Of a stretch of 64,000 bases of DNA, positions 17,051 through 26,201 are shown in pieces; the first letter of the stretch is position 1, and each line of letters opens with the position of its first letter. The notes below the pieces were generated by a model. The model saw only the letters and a list, made by a program, of their open reading frames with translations, did not search any database and had not been told where the DNA came from. Position numbers and translations under genes: made by a program. The stretch covers positions 62,001 to 126,000 of the forward strand of contig CAYGNP010000001.1 of the NCBI GenBank assembly GCA_964351365.1, read 5' to 3'. This DNA is from UBA1672 sp964351365 (GTDB taxonomy: Bacteria > Pseudomonadota > Alphaproteobacteria > Micavibrionales > Micavibrionaceae).

Positions 17051-17815
17051 GTGCAAGAATTTAATTCGCAGGGTGTAAAGTTTTGCTACCGCGATCTTGG
17101 TGCGGGTTTGCCTGTTGTTATTTGGGCGCATGGCTGGGGACAAAGTCATGCTGCGTTTTTGCCGCTCATTGCACCGTTTGAGGGGCGGATGCGTCATATT
17201 ACGCTTGATTTTCCAGGCTTTGGGGCATCGGAAACACCGCCGCAGGATTGGGATACAGCCACATATGCCGATGCAATTGCCGCGTGGATTAAAGATCAGG
17301 GATTTCCGCCTGTTCTGTGGGTCGGGCACAGCTTTGGCTGCCGCGTGGGGGTGCAGATTGCAGCGCGGCATCCCGAATGCGTGCGGGCAATGACCTTTAT
17401 TGCCGGGGCGGGCTTAAAGCGCAAGCGCCCTGCCCTGAAGCGCCTCTATCTGTTTTTGCGCATCCGTTTGTTTAAGATTTTGAAGCGGCTTGTGCCCGAA
17501 GGGGCGCTCAAGCAAAATATCATGCGCGCTTTTGGCAGTCGTGATTACCAGAGCGCCGGGGCGATGCGTTCCATTTTTATCCGCGTGGTGAATGAGGATT
17601 TAACCGAGCAGGCAAAAATGATATCCTGCCCCGTTGCGCTGATTTACGGATCGGGCGATACGGAAACTCCGCCGGAATTTGGGGAACGATACTCGCGGTT
17701 GATCACGGGCTCAAAATTCTTTTTACTTGACGGGCAGGATCATTATTCTGTGCTTGGCGATGGGCGGCATCCGGTGATAAAGATTTTGAATGATTTTATA
17801 GAAGAGAACGCATGA
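17051..17815 (+). CDS. Alpha/beta hydrolase coupled to the membrane Mur ligase
   Basis: This 254-residue serine hydrolase starts at a GTG at 17051 after a GGGGG run. The fold and triad are clear: oxyanion region IWAHGWGQS, DFPGFGASETPP loop, nucleophile elbow WVGHSFGCRVG, acid in YGSGDTETPP, and histidine in GQDHYSVL. No signal peptide. Its stop overlaps the start of the following Mur ligase by 4 bp (ATGA), so the two products are made together. That suggests a role in cell-wall precursor metabolism, but the substrate cannot be assigned. It is divergent from ddl with 83 bp between. Confidence 0.85.
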   Translation: MQEFNSQGVKFCYRDLGAGLPVVIWAHGWGQSHAAFLPLIAPFEGRMRHITLDFPGFGASETPPQDWDTATYADAIAAWIKDQGFPPVLWVGHSFGCRVGVQIAARHPECVRAMTFIAGAGLKRKRPALKRLYLFLRIRLFKILKRLVPEGALKQNIMRAFGSRDYQSAGAMRSIFIRVVNEDLTEQAKMISCPVALIYGSGDTETPPEFGERYSRLITGSKFFLLDGQDHYSVLGDGRHPVIKILNDFIEENA

Positions 17816-19458
17816 GCACGGCCTTTATCATCCACATATTTACCTATATCGCATTTCTTGCCTTTGCGACAACGCGGCTGATGAGTTATTTGCACGCGCT
17901 CCAGCAGGATGATTACGACAATACGCGCCTGAGCCGCTGGATTATCATGAACAAGGTTTATGATACTCGAGTTTCGCTGTTTCTTTTGCTGCTGCTGGTG
18001 ATGTCTGTGGTTGTGCGTTTGCCTGAGCTATACAGTAACATTCTGATTTTCCTAGGATTTTCTCTGGCCGCCTATCTGGAAAAAGATCCGCGCCGAGATG
18101 CGAAAAAGCCTTTTGTCTTGACCCAGCGCGCCAAGCGCATTCTGGGAATATCAGTGCTTTATGCTGCGCTTGCCGGTGCGGTAACTTTTGTGTTTCCTTA
18201 TGTCTTTCTCTGGATCATCACGGTGCAGCTTTTACCGGCGCTTCTCTTGATGGGGAATGCTTCTTTGCGCCCGCATGAGGCCGCAGTTCAAAAGCGTCTG
18301 GCCGCCGAGGCTCGCGCAAAGCTGGATGAATATAAACCGATTGTTATCGGGATTACAGGATCATACGGCAAAACATCCATCAAGCATATTTTGGGGCATA
18401 TATTGAAGCATTCGGCTCCTACTCTTGTTACCCCGGGCAGTACAAATACGATTATGGGCACAACGCGCATTATCCGCGAACAGCTTCAACCTAATCACCG
18501 CTATTTGCTCGCAGAGATGGGCGCGTATGGGCCGGGCTCGATTGCCGCATTGTGCGCGCTGACGCCGCCTGATTTTGGCATTATCAGTGCCATTGGTCAT
18601 GCGCATTATGAACGGTTTAAAACCTTGGACACTGTTGCGCACGCAAAATATGAGCTTGCGCAGGCGGTTCTTGAGAAAAACGGCACGGTGATTGTGCATG
18701 AAAAAACCCTGAAATTTCACTATACCCGCGAGATGCGGGCACGCGCGATGGATCATTTTATAGTATGTGGTGAACCGATGCGCCCGGGCAAAGCACCCAA
18801 GAACGAGCAGGAATACAGCTATCTTGCGCCCGATGATCTGCATATCCTTAAGGTCGATCAAACCCCTAAGGGTCTATGCGTGGATCTGTCGTGGAAGGGG
18901 GAGAAATATACCCTGCGCGCGCCGCTTTACGGTATTCATCACGGGCATAATATGGCTTTGTGTTTTGCCTGTGCCATGTCCCTTGGAATGGAGGCGAAAG
19001 ATATCAAGACCGCTCTGGCCACAACGCCGCAGATCAAGCACCGCCTTGAGGTAAAAGCGCAGGTTGATGGCACGTTCATTATTGATGATGCATTTAATTC
19101 CAATCCGCCGGGTTTTCGCGCCGCCGTCCATGTGATGAGCGTTCTGGCAGAGCATCACAAGGGGCGCGCTATTTTGGTGACGCCCGGTATCGTGGAGCTT
19201 GGCGCGGCGCATGATGAGGTCCACAAGACCCTTGGCACGCTGGCGGCGGAGGCGTGTGATATCGTGATTGCTGTCTCTCCTTCGCGCATTCCCACCTTTA
19301 TCGAGGGGTATAACATGCATGGGCGCGGTAAGATGCTCTATCAGTTTGATACGTTCAAAGAGGCGGAGCGCTGGTTGATTGAGCATAAAAAGCCGGGAGA
19401 TGTGATCTTGCTCGAGAACGATCTGCCCGATATTTATGAACGGGTGCTCAGGATTTAG
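17812..19458 (+). CDS. Mur ligase with membrane-spanning N-terminus, MurF-like
   Basis: This 548-residue protein has two parts. Residues 1 to about 155 hold roughly five hydrophobic helices with a basic loop (EKDPRRDAKKP). From about residue 175 it is a Mur ligase: P-loop GITGSYGKTSIKHIL, the central-domain LLAEMGAYGPGSIAAL, SAIGHAHYERFKTLDTVAHA with the conserved histidine and lysine region, a C-terminal domain with IDDAFNSNPPGFRAAV, and a final ENDLPDIYERV. The DxxFNSNPxGF motif and the order of elements fit MurF (D-Ala-D-Ala adding) best. The normal MurF N-terminal UDP-sugar-binding domain is absent. No other MurF is present in the window, and the murF slot between murE and mraY holds an unrelated short gene. 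A poly-amino-acid or precursor-modifying ligase is the alternative. Confidence 0.75.
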   Translation: MSTAFIIHIFTYIAFLAFATTRLMSYLHALQQDDYDNTRLSRWIIMNKVYDTRVSLFLLLLLVMSVVVRLPELYSNILIFLGFSLAAYLEKDPRRDAKKPFVLTQRAKRILGISVLYAALAGAVTFVFPYVFLWIITVQLLPALLLMGNASLRPHEAAVQKRLAAEARAKLDEYKPIVIGITGSYGKTSIKHILGHILKHSAPTLVTPGSTNTIMGTTRIIREQLQPNHRYLLAEMGAYGPGSIAALCALTPPDFGIISAIGHAHYERFKTLDTVAHAKYELAQAVLEKNGTVIVHEKTLKFHYTREMRARAMDHFIVCGEPMRPGKAPKNEQEYSYLAPDDLHILKVDQTPKGLCVDLSWKGEKYTLRAPLYGIHHGHNMALCFACAMSLGMEAKDIKTALATTPQIKHRLEVKAQVDGTFIIDDAFNSNPPGFRAAVHVMSVLAEHHKGRAILVTPGIVELGAAHDEVHKTLGTLAAEACDIVIAVSPSRIPTFIEGYNMHGRGKMLYQFDTFKEAERWLIEHKKPGDVILLENDLPDIYERVLRI

Positions 19459-19487
19459 GGGTTTTTTTAAAATTATAAAAAAATATC

Positions 19488-19517
19488 TTGACGGTTATGC
19501 TCTAATTTAAGTATATT
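19488..19517 (+). promoter_or_regulatory. Sigma-70-like promoter for the 181-residue protein gene
   Basis: TTGACG (19488-19493) and TATATT (19512-19517) are separated by 18 bp in an AT-rich gap after the Mur ligase gene. It predicts a transcript with a leader of about 50 bases ahead of the ATG at 19573. This is a good consensus match on sequence alone. Confidence 0.6.
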
Positions 19518-19551
19518 TTCATAACTTATAAATAATATAATAGAACATTAT

Positions 19552-19570
19552 GGGAGATTACGGGAGATTA
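19552..19570 (+). repeat. Tandem 9-mer duplicating the ribosome binding region
   Basis: GGGAGATTA occurs at 19552-19560 and again at 19562-19570, directly before the ATG at 19573. Each copy holds a GGGAG core, giving two possible Shine-Dalgarno sites; the upstream copy has the poorer spacing and the downstream one has about six bases. Confidence 0.7.
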
Positions 19571-19572
19571 CC

Positions 19573-20118
19573 ATGAGTGAGTCGCAACCTACTGCAGATG
19601 AAATATTAAAAAACCTTATGCGTCAGGTTCAAATAAGTCAGGTTCAAATAAATGAAGAACCGCTTGAAACTAAGATCAGGGAAGATTTCTTGAAATATGG
19701 CGGTACAGTACTCGCAGACGCCGCGAGCGAGGCTACTCTGCCCAACGGACAAAATGTATGGTGGGCGGCTACAGCAAAAGATGATACAATTTTGAGCTTT
19801 GCAATTGCATTCAAAGATCAGGATAACCGTCTTGTTACAGCTTACTTAGGTCCTGACGGACGTTTGCAAGTTGGCCATTTGCGTGAAAATGGGCAGTCTG
19901 CCGGTGGAGTAGAGGGTTCCTATCATGGGGGCTTAAATGATGGCAGAGATATTGATACTGTCTTTCAAAAAGCGAGAGAGATGATGACTGCAGTAGCAGA
20001 GGAATTGGCTTTAAGCACAAAAATGCCGCTCAAATACAAAGATGACTTTGAGAAAATTCAAGAAATGGGCTCTCAGCCAGGTGCGCCAGGTGCTGCGCAA
20101 TTAAAAATGGGTGGCTAA
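19573..20118 (+). CDS. Unrecognised soluble protein, 181 residues
   Basis: It has its own promoter and a strong ribosome binding site. The N-terminus is helical (ADEILKNLMRQVQISQVQIN, with a short VQISQVQI repeat). The middle is beta-rich with WWAATAKDD and the YLGPDGRLQVGHLREN stretch, followed by a Gly/Asp-rich segment and a C-terminal amphipathic helix. There is no signal peptide, membrane helix or cysteine pair, and I recognise no family. It ends 18 bp inside the 3-prime end of murB on the other strand (tail to tail). It is the last of the three plus-strand genes that interrupt the dcw cluster. Confidence 0.75.
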   Translation: MSESQPTADEILKNLMRQVQISQVQINEEPLETKIREDFLKYGGTVLADAASEATLPNGQNVWWAATAKDDTILSFAIAFKDQDNRLVTAYLGPDGRLQVGHLRENGQSAGGVEGSYHGGLNDGRDIDTVFQKAREMMTAVAEELALSTKMPLKYKDDFEKIQEMGSQPGAPGAAQLKMGG

Positions 20119-21039
20119 TTTCAAGTTATTCAGGCTTAATTCCCCAACCCGCTTAATCTCCCAGTGCAAATCAATGCCGCACTGGTTCTTCACGCGGCGG
20201 ATAAGTTCCTCGCCAAGCGCCTCAAGGTCTGCGGCGGTGGCGGTTCCGGTGTTAATCATGAAATTCAGGTGTTTATCGCTCATGCGCGCACCGCCAATTG
20301 CGAGATCACGCCCGCAGACTTTTTCCACCAGTTGCCATGCCTTCAGATCACCCGGTGGATTGGCGAAGGTGGAGCCGCCTGTTTTTTCGCTGATTGGCTG
20401 GGTTTTCTGTCGCTGTTCCTTAATCTCCTTCAGGCGTTTCTTAACGATGGTTTTGTCTTCTGTCTTGCCCTCGAACACGGCGCCTGTAAAAACTGCGCCA
20501 TCCTGTAATTCGCAGGATCGGTATCCCATGTTCAAATCCATCGGCAAAAGCGGCAGAAACAAGCCATCGCGGCTCAAGGCCATCGCCCCCGTGAGCACAT
20601 CCTTAACTTCTGCGCCATAGGCTCCGGCGTTCATGCGCAATGCCCCACCGACGGTGCCCGGAATACCGGAGAGGAATTCAAGCCCCCCTATTCCGGCCTT
20701 GGCCGCCGCCGCAGCAACTGAGCCGTTGAGCGCGCCTGCACCAGCCATGATTTTTGTGCCTTTAACTTCGATTTCGGAAAAGGGTTTGCCAAGGCGCACT
20801 GTTAATCCACGTATGCCGCCGTCACGCACGATGGTGTTGGCCATGCCTCCCACTATGGTGAGGGGGGCGTCTACGGGGTAGTCTTTTAAGAGACTGGCAA
20901 GGTCCTCAATACTGTCCGGCTCAAAGAGAAGATCAGCCGACCCGCCGCAGCGGAACCAGCTTTTTGCGCCAAGTGGGGCGTTTTGTGTGAACACGCCATC
21001 ATAAAGTATGGGATCGAATTTCATTGCCGCAGCTTTCAC
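20101..21039 (-). CDS. murB: UDP-N-acetylenolpyruvoylglucosamine reductase
   Basis: This 312-residue FAD enzyme reduces the enolpyruvyl group to make UDP-MurNAc. It shows the FAD-binding VGGMANTIVRDGGIRGL, the GGLEFLSGIPGTVGGALRMN segment, the MGYRSCEL catalytic-residue region, and the SGGSTFANP-like motif EKTGGSTFANPPG with the catalytic serine. The upstream possible start is a GTG at 21039 overlapping the murC stop (GTGA); an ATG five codons later (21024) is the alternative. Coupled to murC. Downstream, the cluster is interrupted by plus-strand genes before ddl. Confidence 0.96.
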   Translation of the reverse strand: MKAAAMKFDPILYDGVFTQNAPLGAKSWFRCGGSADLLFEPDSIEDLASLLKDYPVDAPLTIVGGMANTIVRDGGIRGLTVRLGKPFSEIEVKGTKIMAGAGALNGSVAAAAAKAGIGGLEFLSGIPGTVGGALRMNAGAYGAEVKDVLTGAMALSRDGLFLPLLPMDLNMGYRSCELQDGAVFTGAVFEGKTEDKTIVKKRLKEIKEQRQKTQPISEKTGGSTFANPPGDLKAWQLVEKVCGRDLAIGGARMSDKHLNFMINTGTATAADLEALGEELIRRVKNQCGIDLHWEIKRVGELSLNNLKLATHF

Positions 21040-22493
21040 GCGACTGCGCCCTTGCGCTTAGCGAGCTCTCGCGTGAGCTCCTGCGGCAGGGCATGTGCCC
21101 ATTGCGTTGAGTTACCTGCGCCCATGATAATCACATAATCGCCCGGTTTGGCGACATCGGCAATAACGCGCGCGATGTCGTCCCTATGCTCAAGGATATG
21201 GGCAGAGCGGTGGCCATGGGTTTTCAGGCCCTGCACGAGGTAATTTTTATCCACGCCATCAATTGGGGTTTCGCCCGCATCATAGACATCGGCGATGAAC
21301 ACATGATCGGCATCGTTGAAACAGCGGCAGAATTGCTCGTATAAATCCTGCAGGCGAGTGTAACGGTGGGGCTGCATTACGGCAATGACCTGCCCGCCCT
21401 GTTCGCTCACAGCACTACGGGCGGTCTTGAGAACGACGTCGATTTCGACCGGGTGGTGGGCGTAATCATCGATTATCGTGATTGCATTAACTTCTCCGGT
21501 TTTGGTGAAGCGGCGCTTGACCCCGCCAAAATTGCTCAGCGCCTTTTTCATGGTCTCAGGGGGGACGCCCATTTCCTTTGCCACGCCGAGCGCGACCAGC
21601 GAGTTCTGCACATTATGACGACCCAGCATGGAGAGCTTGATGTCCTTAATAACAACATCTTTTCCATCCATATTGAGCCAGCCGGCGAATATGGCATCAA
21701 AGATGGAGCCATTTGCACTGACGCGGATATTTTCAGCGCGGATATCGGCCTGTGGGTTAAAGCCGTAGGTGATGACTTTGCGGTCAGAAACTTGCGCGGC
21801 CAGAGTTTGCACTTCCGGATGGTCAATGCAAAGCAGCGCGTAGCCATGGAAGGGCAGGTTCAGAACAAAGCGCTTATAGGCGCTTTTGACCTGCTCGAAT
21901 GATCCGTAATGATCCATGTGCTCGGGGTCGATGTTGGTGACCACCGCCACCGTTGCAGGTAACCTTATGAAGCTGCCATCGCTTTCATCGGCCTCTACGA
22001 CCATCCAGTCCGACTGGCCGAAGCGGGTGTTGGTTCCGTAAGCATTAACAATCCCGCCATTGACGACCGTGGGATCGAATCCGGCGGTATCGAGCATCTG
22101 CCCCACCATGGATGTCGTGGTGGTTTTGCCGTGCGTTCCGGCAACAGCAACAGCGGATTTCAGGCGCATCAGCTCGGCCAGCATTTCTGCGCGCTGCACG
22201 ATGGGAACTTTGGCGGCGCGAGCGGCAATCAGCTCAGGGTTATCCTTACGGATGGCGGAGGAGATCACTACGGCGGCGGGCAGCTTGCCATTATCACGGA
22301 TATGCTCTGCCTCGTGGCCGATATGAACCTTTATGCCCTGCTCTCTCAGGCGCGTGACATTTGCGCTTTCGGCCATGTCAGAACCTTGGACGGCGTAACC
22401 TAAAGACACCAGCAGGGCTGCTATACCGCTCATGCCGATACCGCCAATGCCGATGAAATGGAGAGTGCCGATGTCCGGTGACATTGTGCGCAT
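21036..22493 (-). CDS. murC: UDP-N-acetylmuramate--L-alanine ligase
   Basis: This 485-residue Mur ligase adds the first stem-peptide residue. It has the N-terminal UDP-binding GIGGIGMSGIAALL, P-loop AGTHGKTTTTSMVGQ, the DESDGSF motif, VTNIDPEHMDHYGS, and IDDYAHHPVEID in the C-terminal domain. Length is normal. The first ATG has AAGGAA about seven bases upstream and is preferred over the ATG three codons in. It lies 14 bp after murG. Confidence 0.97.
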   Translation of the reverse strand: MRTMSPDIGTLHFIGIGGIGMSGIAALLVSLGYAVQGSDMAESANVTRLREQGIKVHIGHEAEHIRDNGKLPAAVVISSAIRKDNPELIAARAAKVPIVQRAEMLAELMRLKSAVAVAGTHGKTTTTSMVGQMLDTAGFDPTVVNGGIVNAYGTNTRFGQSDWMVVEADESDGSFIRLPATVAVVTNIDPEHMDHYGSFEQVKSAYKRFVLNLPFHGYALLCIDHPEVQTLAAQVSDRKVITYGFNPQADIRAENIRVSANGSIFDAIFAGWLNMDGKDVVIKDIKLSMLGRHNVQNSLVALGVAKEMGVPPETMKKALSNFGGVKRRFTKTGEVNAITIIDDYAHHPVEIDVVLKTARSAVSEQGGQVIAVMQPHRYTRLQDLYEQFCRCFNDADHVFIADVYDAGETPIDGVDKNYLVQGLKTHGHRSAHILEHRDDIARVIADVAKPGDYVIIMGAGNSTQWAHALPQELTRELAKRKGAVA

Positions 22494-22507
22494 GATAATT
22501 CCTTTTA

Positions 22508-23593
22508 TTATTGCTCTACCAGAGCAGCCACCAGATTACCCAGTTTTTTTGCCGCATCCGGTTTTCCAAAAGCTTTAGCATGCTCTGCGGCTTTGGGCAA
22601 TATTTCAGGATTATTTAGAAATTCTGAAATGCGCGCACTGAGTTTTTCCGGTGTAAAATCATCCTGATCGATGATCCATGCTCCACCCTTATGTGAAATT
22701 CCTTGTGCGTTTTTCTTTTGCTGCTCATCCTCGTGCACCTTCAGAGGGATGTATATTGCCGGAAGGCCAACAGCGCTGATTTCCGCGACGGTGCTCGCGC
22801 CGGATCTGCCGATAAAAAGATGCGCGGATTTGAGCTGATAGGCGACATCTTCGAAAAATGTTGCAAGATCGGCTTCTATTTTTGCCTCGGCATAGGCGGC
22901 GCGCACGCTATCCAGATCGGCTTCGCGGCATTGTTGTACAATGTGAATTTGGCTACGTTGCCGCTCTGTCAAAAGTGCCATGGCTTTGGGGACAACCTCG
23001 CTTAAGATGCTAGCACCCAGAGAGCCACCCATGATGAGTATGTTTAGTTTTTCATTCCTTTGAGGATAGGGCTCCTTGCTGAGCGCGGCGATATCTGCAC
23101 GGATGGGATTACCGGTGATCACGCATTTTAACATATCAGTCTTCTCTAAACCGTCATAATAGGGATAAGTCAGGGCAATCCGCTCGGCCTCGGGAGCCAG
23201 AAAAAGATTAGCCTTGCCTATGACCGCGTTGCTTTCATGCAAAATAGTGGGGATATCATATCTTTGCGCCGCGAAAACTGCAGGAACAGAAGGGTAGCCA
23301 CCAAAGCCAATGACCAGATCGGGCTTAAGTGATTTTATGAGTAACAGGCCTTTCAGGATGCCTATTCCCAGGTTAAGCGCTCCCTTGATTTTACCGGTTA
23401 TGCCTGCACCTGCCGTCCCGGATTTCAGGGTGTGGATTTTGATATCTTTAAAAAGCTTCACAAATTTCATCCCGCGCGGGTCTGTTGCCAGCTCAACACG
23501 AAAACCCCGCGCCTTTAGATCCTGAACCAATGCGGCGGCGGGGGTCATGTGCCCTCCGGTTCCTCCTGCGCTGATAAGGATGAATTTAGACAT
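22508..23593 (-). CDS. murG: Undecaprenyldiphospho-muramoylpentapeptide beta-N-acetylglucosaminyltransferase
   Basis: This 361-residue GT-B glycosyltransferase converts lipid I to lipid II at the inner face of the membrane. Features are the first glycine loop SAGGTGGHMTPAAAL, the second loop GFGGYPSVPAVFAA, the third loop ILIMGGSLGAS, and the UDP-GlcNAc site SGASTVAEISAVGLPAIYIP followed by EDEQQKKNA. It overlaps the ftsW stop by 8 bp. Confidence 0.97.
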   Translation of the reverse strand: MSKFILISAGGTGGHMTPAAALVQDLKARGFRVELATDPRGMKFVKLFKDIKIHTLKSGTAGAGITGKIKGALNLGIGILKGLLLIKSLKPDLVIGFGGYPSVPAVFAAQRYDIPTILHESNAVIGKANLFLAPEAERIALTYPYYDGLEKTDMLKCVITGNPIRADIAALSKEPYPQRNEKLNILIMGGSLGASILSEVVPKAMALLTERQRSQIHIVQQCREADLDSVRAAYAEAKIEADLATFFEDVAYQLKSAHLFIGRSGASTVAEISAVGLPAIYIPLKVHEDEQQKKNAQGISHKGGAWIIDQDDFTPEKLSARISEFLNNPEILPKAAEHAKAFGKPDAAKKLGNLVAALVEQ

Positions 23594-24803
23594 GGGCGGA
23601 TTCCTTTTTCATGCGGGTCATGGTCATGCTTGTGCGCGCAATTGATCCTCTGGTTTTCTGACGGGTGAGCGCAAGAATAATGCCAAAGGCCAGCCCCATA
23701 GCCAGCAAAGAAGAGCCGCCGTAGCTGATAAAGGGAAGCGTCATGCCTTTTGCAGGCAATAGATTGACGCTGGAGCCCATATGGATGAGGGATTGAAAAC
23801 CAAACATTGCGAGCAGACCACCCGCCGAAAGCACGCTAAACATATCCTGTGTTTCCTGCAAACGCCTGAATCCACGCAAGAGAATAACCAGAAATATTCC
23901 CATCAGAATTGAAGCGAATATAAATCCCATTTCCTCGGCAAGAACGGAGAAAATAAAATCAGCATGCGCATCAGGCAGCCTGATTTTCTCTGTACCCTGC
24001 CCCGGCCCAACACCCGAGAAGCCACCGCTTCGGATGGCATCCAGAGACTTGTCAACCTGATATGTATCCCCGCTATCGGGGTTAAAGAATCTGTCGACGC
24101 GGCTACGGACATGGTAGAAAGACATGTAAGCCACGCTAAGGCCGGCCCCGCCGACAGCCAGCAATATTGCCAGGTAACGAAAGCGCAGACCTGCGATAAA
24201 AACCTGCACCGCAAATACGCAGGTCAGGACGACGGTCATCCCCAAATCTGGTTGCAGCAAAAGCAATATGATCATGACAATATAGAGGGCTATGGCAACA
24301 TGATAGCCGTGAAAGGTCGGTTTGATATGGCTTTCGAGGGTTGATTTTTTTTGTAAGGCGATAAGCCATGCGGCCACGACTGCGAAGGCGGGCTTGATAA
24401 ACTCACTGGGCTGCAGGGAAAAACCTAATATTGAAATCCATCGCCGTGCGCCCTTGATTTCTGCTCCAAAGAATAATACGCCGATCATCATCATTACAGA
24501 AATAACAAGAATTATACTGGCCAAGCGCCAAACTGTTCGGGCTTTGATCATGGATACGCCGATCATGAGTAAAACCGAGGGGATGAGGAACAAGATGTGC
24601 TTTTTTAAGAAATGATAGTCGCTGACGCCGATTTTATTCGCAACTGAGGGGCTGGCGCTTGCGATAAGAGCTATGCCAAAGAGGATCAGCAATAAGACGC
24701 ATCCCAGCATGACGCGGTCAACCGTCCACCACCATGCCCCGAGGAAGGATTGATCCATACGCGAGAAGGCTTTTGGCTGGTTAATCTGGATGTCTTGCAT
24801 CAT
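23586..24803 (-). CDS. ftsW: Peptidoglycan glycosyltransferase FtsW (SEDS family)
   Basis: This 405-residue polytopic membrane protein has about ten helices. SEDS hallmarks are visible: GARRWISILGFSLQPSEFIK, LQPDLGMTVVL, the GPGQGTEKIRLPDAHADFIF loop with the catalytic aspartate region, and PFISYGGSSLLAMGLAFGI near the C-terminus. It polymerises septal glycan strands together with FtsI. Start and stop overlap murD and murG by 4 and 8 bp. Confidence 0.97.
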   Translation of the reverse strand: MMQDIQINQPKAFSRMDQSFLGAWWWTVDRVMLGCVLLLILFGIALIASASPSVANKIGVSDYHFLKKHILFLIPSVLLMIGVSMIKARTVWRLASIILVISVMMMIGVLFFGAEIKGARRWISILGFSLQPSEFIKPAFAVVAAWLIALQKKSTLESHIKPTFHGYHVAIALYIVMIILLLLQPDLGMTVVLTCVFAVQVFIAGLRFRYLAILLAVGGAGLSVAYMSFYHVRSRVDRFFNPDSGDTYQVDKSLDAIRSGGFSGVGPGQGTEKIRLPDAHADFIFSVLAEEMGFIFASILMGIFLVILLRGFRRLQETQDMFSVLSAGGLLAMFGFQSLIHMGSSVNLLPAKGMTLPFISYGGSSLLAMGLAFGIILALTRQKTRGSIARTSMTMTRMKKESAHV

Positions 24804-26167
24804 TCTTCCAGTGCATTCACAAGTTCACTGAAATGATCGCCGCGCTCTTCAAAGGATGAAAATTGATCGAATGACGCGCATGCGGGAGAGAGCAGAACGA
24901 CCCCTGCCCCGCCAGGCTGGCCGCGATTATCCTGCGCCATGGCATGGGCATCACGCAGCGCCTTATCGAGCGTGAAGGATTTGGAATATTCGATTGTATA
25001 TTGGTCAAACCATAGCGCGAAATCATCGGTTGCCTCGCCGATCAGAAAGGCATGTTTGATACGCGGGAAAAAATGCTCCAACCCTTCCAGGCCGTTCTTT
25101 TTTCGGCGTCCACCGACAATCCAATAGACATTATTGTTGCAGCCCAAAGCAACGGCGGCGGCGGCGGCGTTGGTGGCTTTGCTGTCATTGATATACCCAA
25201 CGCCATTGATGGTTCGCACCAGGAATTGTCTGTGATTAAGACCCGGATATTCTCTAAGGCCTTCCCAAATCTGGGCCGGCATGCAGCCCGCTTTGCGGGC
25301 GGCGGCATAGGCGCAGGCGGTGTTCTGGCCATTATGCGCCCCTTTTAGGTTTTGTATGTCATTCAGATCGCCAGTTTCGTTGCCGTCTACAAATAATTTA
25401 TGATCCTTGACGCTGTACCCTTTTTCGAGAACCGATCCCGTTGAGACTTGTGTAATATCTTTATCTTCCTCCCGCTCACTCAATCGTTCAAATATTTTCC
25501 GGGTGCCCTCGTCATCGGTGCAGATTACGACGTTTTTGCTTTCGCATAGACGCTCCTTGACGGCGGCATAATTTTCGAATGTGCCGTGACGGTCAATATG
25601 GTCGGGCGTTATGTTCAGCAAAACACCTATATCGGGGCGGAAAGTCGGGCAGAGATCAATCTGGAAGGATGACATTTCCAGCACAAGCCATTCCGGGGGC
25701 TTTTTTGTGTTTAGATCAAAGACCGGATTGCCGATATTGCCGCCAAGAAGCGCATTTTTTCCGCAAGTTTTGAGTATGCTGTGCAGCAGGCTGGAGGTGG
25801 TTGATTTTCCATTAGTGCCGGTTATTCCTATTGTTTTTACCTCAGGGTGTATACGCATAAACAGCTCAATATCGCAGATAATTTCGATATTCGCCTCTTG
25901 CGCTTTTTTGACGATATCATGTGGCTCGGGGTGGGTTAGAGGGATGCCGGGCGAGAGAACCAGAAACGCGCATTTTGAGAGATCCTGATCGCTGTAGATA
26001 TCAACATCCTTGAGCTTTGCAACATTTTCGGGATCATCATCGCCGATGATCATATTCGCTCCGGCCTTTTTCAGGGCTTTGGCAGTTGCCAGGCCTGATT
26101 TTCCAAGGCCATAAATTAAAACAGGTTTCTTTTTCAGAGATTTTACAAAATCGTCTATCTCGCTCAT
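24800..26167 (-). CDS. murD: UDP-N-acetylmuramoyl-L-alanine--D-glutamate ligase
   Basis: This 455-residue Mur ligase has N-terminal IYGLGKSGLATAKALKKAG, LSPGIPLTHPE, P-loop GITGTNGKSTTSSLLHSIL, ITPDHIDRHGTFENYAAVK with the carbamylated-lysine region, and the C-terminal INDSKATNAAAAAVAL. Adds D-Glu to UDP-MurNAc-L-Ala in the cytoplasm. It lies 34 bp after mraY and overlaps ftsW by 4 bp. Confidence 0.97.
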   Translation of the reverse strand: MSEIDDFVKSLKKKPVLIYGLGKSGLATAKALKKAGANMIIGDDDPENVAKLKDVDIYSDQDLSKCAFLVLSPGIPLTHPEPHDIVKKAQEANIEIICDIELFMRIHPEVKTIGITGTNGKSTTSSLLHSILKTCGKNALLGGNIGNPVFDLNTKKPPEWLVLEMSSFQIDLCPTFRPDIGVLLNITPDHIDRHGTFENYAAVKERLCESKNVVICTDDEGTRKIFERLSEREEDKDITQVSTGSVLEKGYSVKDHKLFVDGNETGDLNDIQNLKGAHNGQNTACAYAAARKAGCMPAQIWEGLREYPGLNHRQFLVRTINGVGYINDSKATNAAAAAVALGCNNNVYWIVGGRRKKNGLEGLEHFFPRIKHAFLIGEATDDFALWFDQYTIEYSKSFTLDKALRDAHAMAQDNRGQPGGAGVVLLSPACASFDQFSSFEERGDHFSELVNALEE

Positions 26168-26201
26168 TGCTCTCTCACAGAATCGATTTACCGGATTTGC
26201 A

